Assembly (NCBI GenBank): GCA_002083525.1
Contig: LWDM01000026.1
Coordinates: 1,939-65,938 of the forward strand
Source: Proteobacteria bacterium SG_bin9
GTDB taxonomy: Bacteria; Pseudomonadota; Alphaproteobacteria; Rhizobiales; Xanthobacteraceae
Reading direction: 5' to 3'
Length of the DNA stretch: 64,000 nucleotides
In this document: positions 44,967 through 53,217 of the stretch, one piece after another
How positions within the stretch are numbered: the first letter of the stretch is position 1
How the letters are laid out: each line of letters starts with the position of its first letter
Translations under genes and position numbers: made by a program
The notes under the pieces: model-generated
What the model was told of the DNA's origin: nothing
What the model saw: the letters and a program-made list of their open reading frames with translations, nothing else
Database searches by the model: none

Positions 44967-46406
44967 GTGACCCCGGCGGCATCTCAGCCTGCACTGGTGC
45001 GGGCTGCGCTCGCGGTGCTTGCCGCGGCTACCCTGTGGCTTCTGATCACGCCGCTCTATCGCATGGGCCTTTGGCTCGAACAGCCGAATGAAGGCTGGAA
45101 CGCGACGCATGCGCTCAACGCCTTCAGCGGCGGCCTCTATCCGCCGCCCGGCAGTTTCATCATCAATAACTATCCGCCACTGTGGTTTTACCTGACAGGT
45201 GGATTGGCACGGCTCGGCGCCGATCCGATTTTCGCAGGCCGCGTGATCGCATTTCTGTCGTTCATTGCGACCGCCGTCGCGATCTTCGCGATCCTGCGCC
45301 GCTTGAAAGCGAGCGTGAGTGCGGCGATCGCCGGCGCGCTCTGCTTCGTGCTGATTTTGGCGGGCTTGCTGGCGAGCTACATCGGCCTGTCCGAACCGCA
45401 AATGCTGGCGCATGCGCTTGTGGCTTTCGGCGCGGCCGTGCTTGTCCGCGCGGACAACGCGAGAACGGCGGCACTTGCGGCGGTTCTGACAGTGATAGGT
45501 TTGTTCACCAAGCATGTTGTGATCGCGCTGCCGCTCGCGTCGCTGGCCTGGCTTTTGATCTACCGCCGTCACCTGCTGCTGCCATGGCTCGTGGCAGGCG
45601 CGGTCTCGGGATTTGCGTCGCTCGGCGCGTGGCTGGCGTTGCATGCGAATGTGATGAGCAACATGCTATTCCCGCGCGTGTTCGCGCTGCCGACGTTTGG
45701 CAAAAACCTGGCGCTGATCACGAAGGCGTTGGTGCCGCTTGCGATCTATGGCGCGGTTGCGTGGCGCCGCCGCGCCGTGCGCGACGAAGCAATGATGTTC
45801 GCAGCTCTGGCGATCGCCGCAGGCCTCTTGGCGCTGCTGATCTTCGGCGGTGCGCAGGGCGTCAGCATCAACGTCGTGTTCGATCTCATCATTGCCGCAT
45901 CGATCGGGCTTGGTCTCGCATGGGATCGCATCGAAGCGCTGTCCGCGCAGGCGAACGGCTGGCGGGTGGCGATCATTGCGGTGCTGTTGATCCGCGTCGG
46001 CAGCGGCGTGCCTTACGCCAATGTTGCATTGGCATTCGATGCGCGCGAGCGAGCCCGGCTTCAGGAACAATCCTCCGTCCTTGTTGCGTTGCGCGACAGG
46101 TTGAAGCAGGTGAAGGGGCCGGTCGCATGCGAGGCGTTGTCGGCCTGCATTTGGGCCGGTCACCGCAACGAAGTCGATCTCTGGAAACTGCATTTCGAGA
46201 CCACGCTCGGTCCGTTCATGGATACGCGTGTGGTGCTTCAGGGCATCACAGAGGGGCACTTTGGTGCGGTTGTGCTGTTCGGTAGATCGAACCCGGTGCT
46301 GGACCGGCAGCTGCCGGGCCTTGCCACGGCGCTGACCGCAGGCTACGCCGCGCCGGAGGTTTTGGGCGGCGTGGTCAGCCTGTTCCCGCCGAAGAAATCC
46401 CGCTAA
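44967..46406 (+). CDS. Polytopic membrane protein, probable glycosyltransferase (GT-C fold)
   Basis: Integral membrane protein of 479 aa with about ten hydrophobic segments. The first periplasmic loop holds EQPNEGWNATHA, with an acidic residue after helix 1 as in ArnT/PMT-type lipid-linked sugar transferases, and NNYPPLWFYLTGGLARLGADP, a motif often seen in that group. A polyprenyl-phosphate sugar is the likely donor. GTG 44967 starts 3 nt after the amidase stop. A GT4 gene follows 33 bp later, suggesting a two-gene glycan function separate from the large locus at 50-64 kb. Confidence 0.7.
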   Translation: MTPAASQPALVRAALAVLAAATLWLLITPLYRMGLWLEQPNEGWNATHALNAFSGGLYPPPGSFIINNYPPLWFYLTGGLARLGADPIFAGRVIAFLSFIATAVAIFAILRRLKASVSAAIAGALCFVLILAGLLASYIGLSEPQMLAHALVAFGAAVLVRADNARTAALAAVLTVIGLFTKHVVIALPLASLAWLLIYRRHLLLPWLVAGAVSGFASLGAWLALHANVMSNMLFPRVFALPTFGKNLALITKALVPLAIYGAVAWRRRAVRDEAMMFAALAIAAGLLALLIFGGAQGVSINVVFDLIIAASIGLGLAWDRIEALSAQANGWRVAIIAVLLIRVGSGVPYANVALAFDARERARLQEQSSVLVALRDRLKQVKGPVACEALSACIWAGHRNEVDLWKLHFETTLGPFMDTRVVLQGITEGHFGAVVLFGRSNPVLDRQLPGLATALTAGYAAPEVLGGVVSLFPPKKSR

Positions 46407-46439
46407 GCACGCCGGCAACGTTCAACACGACATCGGATT

Positions 46440-47492
46440 ATGGTCTCCATCGTCTTCGCCGACACCACGGGCCGCTATGATGGCCGCGATCTCGAGCGCC
46501 GTCCGCTTGGAGGGACCGAGTCGTCGGTGATCCGCCTTGCGCGCGGGCTAGTGACGCGCGGGCATCAGGTGACCGTGATCACGAATTGCGACGGCGTCGT
46601 CGAGGATCATGGCGTACGCTGGCAGCCGTTCAGCGCGGCGATGCCTGAGCGCTGCGATCTCTACGTGCCGATCCAGCACCCGAAGCTGTTGGGATTGGTG
46701 CGTGCACGGCGCACGGCGCTGTGGGTGCTCTGGCGGCCGAACAATCTCAAGCATTACAAGCAGCTTCCGGCGATGTGGTGGCATCGGCCGGTGCCGATTT
46801 TGATGAGCCAGTTTCAGGTCGCGCAGTATTCGCCAATGCTGCCGCGCCGCAATCCGCATCTCATCATTCCACTGGCGTTGCCCGACGATATCCGTGGCCT
46901 GCCGCCGCTGACCGCGCCGCCGCCGCCCGTGCTGGTGTTTGCGTCAAACCCCGCGCGCAATCTTTACGGCGTCATGCGTATCTTCGCTGATCGTATTCTG
47001 CCGGCGCGGCCCGACGCGAAGCTGAAAGTGTTCGGCGCAGTGACTGCGGCCGCCGATCCGTGGACGGCGTGGGGCGGTCTCGTTCCGCAGGATCTGCCGC
47101 CGCAGACGAAAGCTGCGATCGACATTCGCACCGCCTTGCCGCGGGAGCAGATGATGGATGAGATCCGCAACACCCGCGCGATGATCTATCTCGGCCACAA
47201 GACCGAAGCGTTCTGCCTGTCGCTGGCGGAAGCGCAGGCGCTTGGTGTGCCGTGTGTGGTTGCACCGATCGCGGTGCTGCCGGAGCGGGTCGTCGACGGC
47301 GTCACCGGTTTCGTTCATGCGGATGAGGGCGCGTTCGCCGCGTCCGCGCTGGCGATGCTCAATGACGACGCTCTGTGGAGGAAGCAGCACGAAGCCGCGC
47401 TGCGTTTACAGCAAGGGTTGTCGTGGGCGGAGTACGCGGCGCGCTTCGAAACGTCGCTCTTATCCGACTGGATATCCACCAGTCGCTCGTAG
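46440..47492 (+). CDS. Glycosyltransferase, family 4-like (GT-B)
   Basis: Cytoplasmic or peripheral glycosyltransferase of 350 aa. The N-terminal acceptor lobe contains RPLGGTESSVIRLARGLVTRGHQVTVIT, the classic GT4 glycine loop. The C-terminal donor lobe contains PVLVFASNPARNLYGVMRIF and the E-x7-E-like region AFCLSLAEAQALGVPCVV. It uses a nucleotide sugar. It follows a GT-C-like membrane protein. Donor and acceptor cannot be named. Confidence 0.87.
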   Translation: MVSIVFADTTGRYDGRDLERRPLGGTESSVIRLARGLVTRGHQVTVITNCDGVVEDHGVRWQPFSAAMPERCDLYVPIQHPKLLGLVRARRTALWVLWRPNNLKHYKQLPAMWWHRPVPILMSQFQVAQYSPMLPRRNPHLIIPLALPDDIRGLPPLTAPPPPVLVFASNPARNLYGVMRIFADRILPARPDAKLKVFGAVTAAADPWTAWGGLVPQDLPPQTKAAIDIRTALPREQMMDEIRNTRAMIYLGHKTEAFCLSLAEAQALGVPCVVAPIAVLPERVVDGVTGFVHADEGAFAASALAMLNDDALWRKQHEAALRLQQGLSWAEYAARFETSLLSDWISTSRS

Positions 47493-47592
47493 CGGCTCCA
47501 TTGAGCTGAAAGCGGCTGGTCATTTCATAAATCCGGTGGCGTGACCGGTGGCATAAGCGGAGATCAACTCCGCCGTTCGGGAGGCATCGCAA

Positions 47593-48942
47593 ATGCCGTT
47601 GCGTATCGGAGCAGGCTCGGCCTGGTGGGGTGATCGCGTCGAGCCGGCGCGGCTCAACGCCGAGAAGGGCGATCTCGACTATCTGTGCTTCGAGACCATG
47701 GCGGAGGCCACGGTGTCCGCCGCTCAGGTGCGCAAGCGCCGCGATCCGTCGTTCGAAGGTTATGACACCTATCTCGACGATCGGATGAGAGCGGTGCTGC
47801 CCGGGTGTGTTCGGCGCGGCACCAAGATCGTCACCAACCAGGGCTGGATCAATCCGGTTGGCGCTGCAGAACGGATTGCGATGCATCTCGATGGGCTTGG
47901 CGCAAAGGGCGTCAAGATCGCCGCCGTCACCGGCAGTCTGATCACTGATCGCGTCACGTCGCTTGCAAAAACCATTCTGGAGAACGGCGCGCCGGTGGCG
48001 ACGCTGTCGGAAACGCTCATCTCCGCAGAGGCCTACCTCGGCGCGGAGCCTATTGTTGAAGCGCTGCGGGGCGGCGCGCAGATTGTCGTGACCGGACGCG
48101 TCGCCGATCCGTCGCTGTTTCTGGCCCCGATGATTCATGAGTTCGGCTGGTCCGAAAATGATGTGGCAAAGCTGGGGCAGGGCACCGGCATCGGTCATCT
48201 GATGGAATGCGGTGCGCAGGTCACCGGCGGATACTTCTCCGACCCCGGTTTCAAGGACGTTCCCGATCCATGGGACCTCGCATTCCCGATCGCGGAGGTC
48301 GAACCGGACGGCAGTGCTGTGATCGCGAAGATCTCGGGCTCCGGCGGCGCGATCAATCTGATGACCGTGAAGGAGCAGCTGCTCTACGAGGTGCACGATC
48401 CGGCGAACTACATCACGCCGGATATCGTCGCCGACTTCACGACGGCGACGCTCGAACTGATCGGCGACAATCGCGTGCGAGTCTCCGGCATCGGCGGAAA
48501 GCTGCGCACGCCGACCTTGAAGGTGTCGATGGGCTGCACCGAAGGTTTTATCGGCGAGGACATGTTTTTCTACGCCGGCCCCGGCGCGTTGCGCCGGGCC
48601 AAGCTTGCAAAGACTATTCTCGAAGAACGTTTCAAGATCGTCGATCTGAAAGCAGACGACGTGCGCGTCGATTTCGTCGGCCTCAATGCCATTCATGGCG
48701 AGGCGACGCCTGCGGACGCGCCGGAGCCGTACGAAGTGGCGGTGCGTGTCGCCGCACGCACGAAGACGCGCGAAGAAGCTTTGAAGATCGGCCGCGAGAT
48801 CGACGGCATGGCCGTGTCGGGCGTGGCGATGACCGGCAAACGCGTGCCGCATCAGGATCGCACCCGCGAGATCATCGGCATCTGGTCGACGCTGGTGCCG
48901 CGCCAGGCAGTGCCGTATCAAATTCACTGGCGGGAGAGCTGA
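47593..48942 (+). CDS. AtuA-like protein (DUF1446, acyclic terpene utilisation family)
   Basis: Protein of 449 aa with the DUF1446/AtuA pattern: N-terminal RIGAGSAWWGDRVEPARL, DLDYLCFETMAEATVSAAQ, KIVTNQGWINP and VTGRVADPSLFLAPMIHEFGW. AtuA belongs to the citronellol/geraniol degradation cluster of Pseudomonas, but its biochemical role is not established. GGGAGG at 47579-47584 supports ATG 47593. Other atu genes (carboxylase, dehydrogenases) are absent here, so its pathway is probably different. Confidence 0.88.
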   Translation: MPLRIGAGSAWWGDRVEPARLNAEKGDLDYLCFETMAEATVSAAQVRKRRDPSFEGYDTYLDDRMRAVLPGCVRRGTKIVTNQGWINPVGAAERIAMHLDGLGAKGVKIAAVTGSLITDRVTSLAKTILENGAPVATLSETLISAEAYLGAEPIVEALRGGAQIVVTGRVADPSLFLAPMIHEFGWSENDVAKLGQGTGIGHLMECGAQVTGGYFSDPGFKDVPDPWDLAFPIAEVEPDGSAVIAKISGSGGAINLMTVKEQLLYEVHDPANYITPDIVADFTTATLELIGDNRVRVSGIGGKLRTPTLKVSMGCTEGFIGEDMFFYAGPGALRRAKLAKTILEERFKIVDLKADDVRVDFVGLNAIHGEATPADAPEPYEVAVRVAARTKTREEALKIGREIDGMAVSGVAMTGKRVPHQDRTREIIGIWSTLVPRQAVPYQIHWRES

Positions 48943-48943
48943 C

Positions 48944-49294
48944 ATGCTGGTGAAGCTGCAGCACGTCGCGCATGTGCGCTCCGGCGACAAGGGCAACACG
49001 TCGAACATCTCGGTCATCGCCTATGACGACGCGCTCTATGCGCTGCTGAAGGAGCAACTCACGGCCGAGCGTTTCAAGGCGTTCTACGGCGGCGCCATCA
49101 AGGGCGAGGTCGAGCGTTACTGCATCGACGGCCTCGCCGCGATCAACTTCGTCGCGCACGGTGCGCTCGGCGGCGGCGTATCGCGCAGCCTCAGCCTCGA
49201 CAACTACGGCAAGGCGCTGTCGGCGGCGATCCTCGGCTTCGAACTCGATGTGCCGGAGCGGCTGCGCAATTCGCTACGCGGCTTCGGCGGCTGA
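48944..49294 (+). CDS. AtuA-associated small protein (AtuA ferredoxin-like fold domain)
   Basis: A 116-aa protein corresponding to the C-terminal domain found fused to many AtuA proteins: HVAHVRSGDKGNTSNISVIA at the N-terminus and LAAINFVAHGALGGGVSRSLSLD near the C-terminus. Despite the domain name I see no cysteine cluster for iron-sulfur binding. The gene starts 1 nt after the AtuA-like stop, so the two encode a split form of an otherwise often single protein and likely form a complex. Confidence 0.85.
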   Translation: MLVKLQHVAHVRSGDKGNTSNISVIAYDDALYALLKEQLTAERFKAFYGGAIKGEVERYCIDGLAAINFVAHGALGGGVSRSLSLDNYGKALSAAILGFELDVPERLRNSLRGFGG

Positions 49295-49297
49295 CGG

Positions 49298-49948
49298 TCA
49301 CGCCCGCCGCGCGACGCCTTGCTCGTCGCTGGCCTTGTCCTGCGCGGCGATCGCGCGTTTGAAACCGTCGCGCTGCTGCAGCCGCGCCCAGTAGGCGGCG
49401 ACCGCCGGCGGAAATTGCGGATGAAGCTTCAGCCGCGTCGCGAGCATCAGCGCATAGCCGACCGAGATGTCGGCTACGGTGAATCGCCCCTCGCATAGCG
49501 TCTCGCGCGTCGACACCACGGCATCGACGCCGCGCAACCGCGCCAGGAACCAGCGCGCGTAATCTTCCACCACCTGCGGGTGGCGGCGCTCTTCCGGCTC
49601 CAGTTCGCCGTAGCGCAGCACCAGCGTCTGCGGAAACGTCAGCGTCGCTTCGCCGTGATGCAGCCAGTTCAGATAGAAGCCGTAGTCCGGCTCGTCCACA
49701 TTCACTGCAAGCGGCGAGGGGCCGTAACGGCTCACCAGATACTGGCAGATCGCGGCTGACTCCGTCATGCGCGTCGCGCCATCGACCAGCAGCGGGATGG
49801 TACCGAGCGGATTGAGCGCCAGATACTCGCGCGCATGCACGCGCGGCGGAAACGGCAGCATCTTCAGCTCATAGGGCAGCCCCATCTCCTCCAGCGTCCA
49901 GAGCGGACGGAACGATCGGGCGCTGGAGCAATGGTAGAGCGTGAGCAT
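49298..49948 (-). CDS. Glutathione S-transferase family protein
   Basis: Protein of 216 aa. The N-terminal thioredoxin-like domain starts LTLYHCSSARSFRPLWTLEEMGLPYE, with a Ser/Cys cluster at the glutathione site and NPLGTIPLLVDGATRMTESAAICQYLV, the canonical GST fold stretch including the cis-Pro and Glu-Ser pair. The C-terminal helical domain follows with FTVADISVGYAL. ATG 49948 is preferred over the longer frame to 50047. It converges on the AtuA-associated gene with 3 nt between stops. Confidence 0.92.
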   Translation of the reverse strand: MLTLYHCSSARSFRPLWTLEEMGLPYELKMLPFPPRVHAREYLALNPLGTIPLLVDGATRMTESAAICQYLVSRYGPSPLAVNVDEPDYGFYLNWLHHGEATLTFPQTLVLRYGELEPEERRHPQVVEDYARWFLARLRGVDAVVSTRETLCEGRFTVADISVGYALMLATRLKLHPQFPPAVAAYWARLQQRDGFKRAIAAQDKASDEQGVARRA

Positions 49949-50044
49949 GGGCGATCCTGTCGGAATGATGGCGTCTGCCACACCATATCCTCTTGATTTT
50001 CTTTCACAACTGTAGCTGAAAGAAGCGGCTTGCGCCCGCAAGTG

Positions 50045-50083
50045 CACTTCCTGATATACGTCCTGATATTAGGTCCACTTCCT
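50045..50083. repeat. Short direct repeats upstream of gmd
   Basis: CACTTCCT occurs at 50045-50052 and 50076-50083; TCCTGATAT at 50049-50057 and 50061-50069, one helical-turn-like 12-bp period. The region is AT-richer than its surroundings and lies 38-76 bp before the gmd start, between the divergent GST and gmd genes. A regulatory role is possible but unproven. Confidence 0.4.
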
Positions 50084-50120
50084 CAAGAAGAGCGGCCGAG
50101 AACGATCCGAAAGTCATGCG

Positions 50121-51113
50121 ATGAAACGAGCGCTTGTTACCGGCGTCACCGGACAGGATGGAGCCTACCTGTCCCAACTTCTGCTCGAGAAGGGCTATGA
50201 GGTTCACGGCCTCGTCCGCCGCAGCAGTTCCGCCGATGTGATCGACGCCAAGCTGCGCTGGCTGAACATTCACAAAGATATTCGTTTCGTCGACGGCAAC
50301 CTGCTGGATACGACGTCGCTGATCCGCGCGGTGCGCGAGATCAAGCCGGACGAGGTCTACAATCTGGCCGCGCAGTCGTTCGTCAAATCGTCATGGAGCC
50401 AGCCGCTGCTCACCGGTCAGGTCACCGGCATGGGCGCGCTGCATGTGCTCGAGGCAGTCCGGATGGAGCGGCCGGAGGCACGCTTCTATCAAGCGTCGTC
50501 GTCGGAGATGTATGGGCTCGTGCAGGAGCCGATTCAGAGCGAAACGACGCCGCTTTATCCGCGCTCGCCGTATGGTGTCGCCAAGGTGTTCGCGCACGCC
50601 ATGACCATCAATTATCGCGAAAGCTTCGGTCTGCACGCCTCGAGCGGCATTCTGTTCAATCATGAGTCGCCGCTGCGCGGCATCGAGTTCGTCACCCGCA
50701 AGGTCACCGACGGCGTCGCGCGCATCAAGCTCGGCGTCGAGAAAGAGCTGCGGCTCGGCAACATCGACGCCAAGCGCGACTGGGGCCACTCGAAGGATTA
50801 CGTCCGCGCCATGTGGCTGATGCTGCAGCAGGACAAGCCCGACGACTATGTGGTGGCCACCGGCCGCACCACGACCGTACGCGACATGTGCCGGATTGCG
50901 TTCGACCATGTCGGGCTGAAGATGGACGATCACCTCGTGATCGATCCGGTGCTGTTCCGTCCGGCCGAGGTCGACATCCTGCTCGGCAACCCTGCCAAGG
51001 CGAAAGCCAAGCTCGGCTGGGAGCCGAAGATCTCGCTCGAAGAGATGATCCGCGAAATGGTCGACGCCGATCTGAAGCGCGTCTCGCAGCAGGCCAAAGA
51101 CGGCCGGCCGTGA
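50121..51113 (+). CDS. gmd: GDP-mannose 4,6-dehydratase
   Basis: Short-chain dehydrogenase/reductase enzyme of 330 aa converting GDP-mannose to GDP-4-keto-6-deoxy-mannose. Cofactor motif GVTGQDG (8-14), Gmd-typical RRSSS (34-38) for the adenine phosphate, ASSSEMYG with catalytic Ser/Thr position, and Tyr151/Lys155 (SPYGVAK). FNHESPLRGIEFVTRKVTDGVARIK (two stretches) is the nucleotide-sugar contact block of Gmd. ATG 50121. Overlaps the next gene by 4 nt (GTGA), pointing to coupled synthesis of a GDP-6-deoxyhexose. Confidence 0.95.
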   Translation: MKRALVTGVTGQDGAYLSQLLLEKGYEVHGLVRRSSSADVIDAKLRWLNIHKDIRFVDGNLLDTTSLIRAVREIKPDEVYNLAAQSFVKSSWSQPLLTGQVTGMGALHVLEAVRMERPEARFYQASSSEMYGLVQEPIQSETTPLYPRSPYGVAKVFAHAMTINYRESFGLHASSGILFNHESPLRGIEFVTRKVTDGVARIKLGVEKELRLGNIDAKRDWGHSKDYVRAMWLMLQQDKPDDYVVATGRTTTVRDMCRIAFDHVGLKMDDHLVIDPVLFRPAEVDILLGNPAKAKAKLGWEPKISLEEMIREMVDADLKRVSQQAKDGRP

Positions 51114-52078
51114 CGTTTCCAGGCCAGCCCCGCATTCTGGTCACCGGCGCGCACGGTTTCGTCGGCCGGCATCTGGTGACGAGGCTGCTCGAACTGATGC
51201 CGGCGGGCGAACTGGTGCTGGTCGACGCGCATGCGGGTGCGCAGCCAGCGCGCTGCCGCAACCACGTCGCCGACATCACCAACGCGGCGCAAGTCACCGA
51301 CACCATCAAGGCCGAGCGGCCGACCCACCTGATCCATCTTGCCGCGATCGCGGCTGTGACCGCGGCAACCGCCGATATGCGGCAGGCCTGGGCGGTGAAC
51401 TTCGGCGGCACCCAGAATCTCGCGCTTGCGGTTGCCGAGCATGCACCCGATTGCCGGTTCGTGTTCTGCAGCAGTGCCGAGGTGTATGGCGCAAGCTTCA
51501 CCGGCAGCGGCCGCTGCGACGAGACCGCATTGCTGCAGCCGGTGAATGCGTACGGCGCTGCGAAAGCGGCTGCCGACATCATGCTGGGGCAGATGGCGCG
51601 CCACGATCTGAAGGTGATCCGGCTGCGGCCGTTCAATCATACGGGGCCGGGGCAGAACGTCCAGTTCGTCGCGCCGGCATTCGCGGCGCAGATCGCGCGG
51701 ATCGAGCGCGGCGAGCAAAAGCCTGTGATCGAGGTCGGCGACCTGAGCAGTGCGCGCGATTTTCTCGATGTGCGCGATGTGGTCGATGCGTATGCGTCGG
51801 CGCTGATGCGGTTTGATGCGATCCCGAACGGCAGCGTCATGAACATCGCGTCCGGCGAAGCGCGAGTGGTGCGGACCATCCTCGACGATTTGCTGGCGAT
51901 GTCGAACATCAAGATCGAGGTTGTCGTCGATCAGGCGCGGCTGCGGCCGTCCGATATGCCGGTGATTGCGGGAGAGGCGGCGCTGGCGCGGCGGCTGCTC
52001 GACTGGACGCCGCGATGCGCGTGGGCGGATACGCTGAGGTCCGTTCTGGAATTCTGGCGCGCCCAGCCCTCGCGCTGA
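51110..52078 (+). CDS. NAD-dependent epimerase/dehydratase, probable GDP-4-keto-6-deoxy-mannose reductase (Rmd-like)
   Basis: SDR enzyme of 322 aa from GTG 51110. Cofactor loop GAHGFVGRH (13-21), FCSSAEVYG, YxxxK in NAYGAAKAA and the RPFNHTGPGQ block, which matches the Rmd family that makes GDP-D-rhamnose from the Gmd product. The 4-nt overlap with gmd supports this assignment. Alternatives are fucose-type reductases or other 4-keto reductases, but their hallmark differs. Confidence 0.85.
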   Translation: MTFPGQPRILVTGAHGFVGRHLVTRLLELMPAGELVLVDAHAGAQPARCRNHVADITNAAQVTDTIKAERPTHLIHLAAIAAVTAATADMRQAWAVNFGGTQNLALAVAEHAPDCRFVFCSSAEVYGASFTGSGRCDETALLQPVNAYGAAKAAADIMLGQMARHDLKVIRLRPFNHTGPGQNVQFVAPAFAAQIARIERGEQKPVIEVGDLSSARDFLDVRDVVDAYASALMRFDAIPNGSVMNIASGEARVVRTILDDLLAMSNIKIEVVVDQARLRPSDMPVIAGEAALARRLLDWTPRCAWADTLRSVLEFWRAQPSR

Positions 52079-53023
52079 TCAGGACGCGAGCAGCTTCTTG
52101 AAATAAGCGATGGTCTCGCGCAGGCCATCCTCGAGCTGCACCTTCGGCTCCCAGCCGAGGGTCTGGCGCGCGAGCGTAATGTCAGGTTTGCGCTGCTGCG
52201 GATCGTCGGCGGGAAGCGGGCCGTAGATGATCTTGGATTTCGATCCGGTGAGTTTGAGCACCGTCTCGGCCAACTCGCGAATGGTGAACTCGCCGGTGTT
52301 GCCGAGATTGATCGGACCGACCACGTCGTCCGGCGTTGCCATCAGGCGGACGATGCCTTCGACGAGATCGGACACGTAGCAGAACGCGCGGGTCTGATCG
52401 CCCTTGCCGTAGAGGGTAAGGTCGTTGCCCTGGAGTGCGGCAACGATGAAGTTCGACACCACGCGCCCGTCTTGCGGATGCATGTTGGGACCGTAGGTGT
52501 TGAAGATGCGCGCGATCTTCACCCGCACCTTGTGCTGGCGATGATAATCGAAGAACAGCGTCTCGGCGGCGCGCTTGCCTTCGTCATAGCAGGCGCGCGG
52601 CCCCAGCGGATTGACGTTGCCCCAGTAGCTCTCCGGCTGCGGGTGCACGGTCGGATCGCCGTAGACCTCGCTGGTCGAGGCCTGAAAGATCTTCGCCTTG
52701 GTGCGTTTGGCAAGACCGAGCATGTTGATCGCACCGTGCACGCTGGTCTTCAGCGTCTGCACCGGATCGAACTGATAGTGAATCGGCGAGGCCGGGCAGG
52801 CGAGATTGTAGATGGTGTCGGCCTCGACATAGAGCGGAAACGTCACGTCGTGGCGCATCGCCTCGAAGCGCTCGTTCTTGATCAGGTGCGCGATGTTGCG
52901 GCGGCCGCCGGTGTAATAATTGTCGACGCACAGAACCTCGTGCCCGGCCGCGATCAGCCGGCCGCACAGGTGCGATCCGATGAAACCGGCGCCGCCGGTT
53001 ACGAGGATGCGTTCGTCTTTCAT
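52079..53023 (-). CDS. UDP-glucuronate decarboxylase (UDP-xylose synthase) family
   Basis: SDR enzyme of 314 aa. Cofactor motif GGAGFIGSH (10-18), DNYYTGGRRNI, the NLACPASPIHYQ motif of UXS enzymes, ASTSEVYG and Tyr146/Lys150 (CYDEGKR), then RIFNTYGPNM. Together these identify UXS-type enzymes that decarboxylate UDP-glucuronate to UDP-xylose. Convergent to the Rmd-like gene with directly adjacent stops. It would supply xylose residues for the polysaccharide. Confidence 0.9.
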   Translation of the reverse strand: MKDERILVTGGAGFIGSHLCGRLIAAGHEVLCVDNYYTGGRRNIAHLIKNERFEAMRHDVTFPLYVEADTIYNLACPASPIHYQFDPVQTLKTSVHGAINMLGLAKRTKAKIFQASTSEVYGDPTVHPQPESYWGNVNPLGPRACYDEGKRAAETLFFDYHRQHKVRVKIARIFNTYGPNMHPQDGRVVSNFIVAALQGNDLTLYGKGDQTRAFCYVSDLVEGIVRLMATPDDVVGPINLGNTGEFTIRELAETVLKLTGSKSKIIYGPLPADDPQQRKPDITLARQTLGWEPKVQLEDGLRETIAYFKKLLAS

Positions 53024-53217
53024 TGCGTCGCCGGCTCCTGGATGCCGTTTGAGGTGCAGGCCGGACCACTAGCATGAGCGGCTTGCCGGAGCCAACGGTG
53101 GAGACGGCGGCGCCAGCTATGTTAACTTTTGCCCGAAATACGCGGCCATTGCCGCTGACTTGACTTCGACGCGGCGGCGGGACAGAGCTTCCGCCACGCT
53201 CGGTGTGGGATTTGTTA

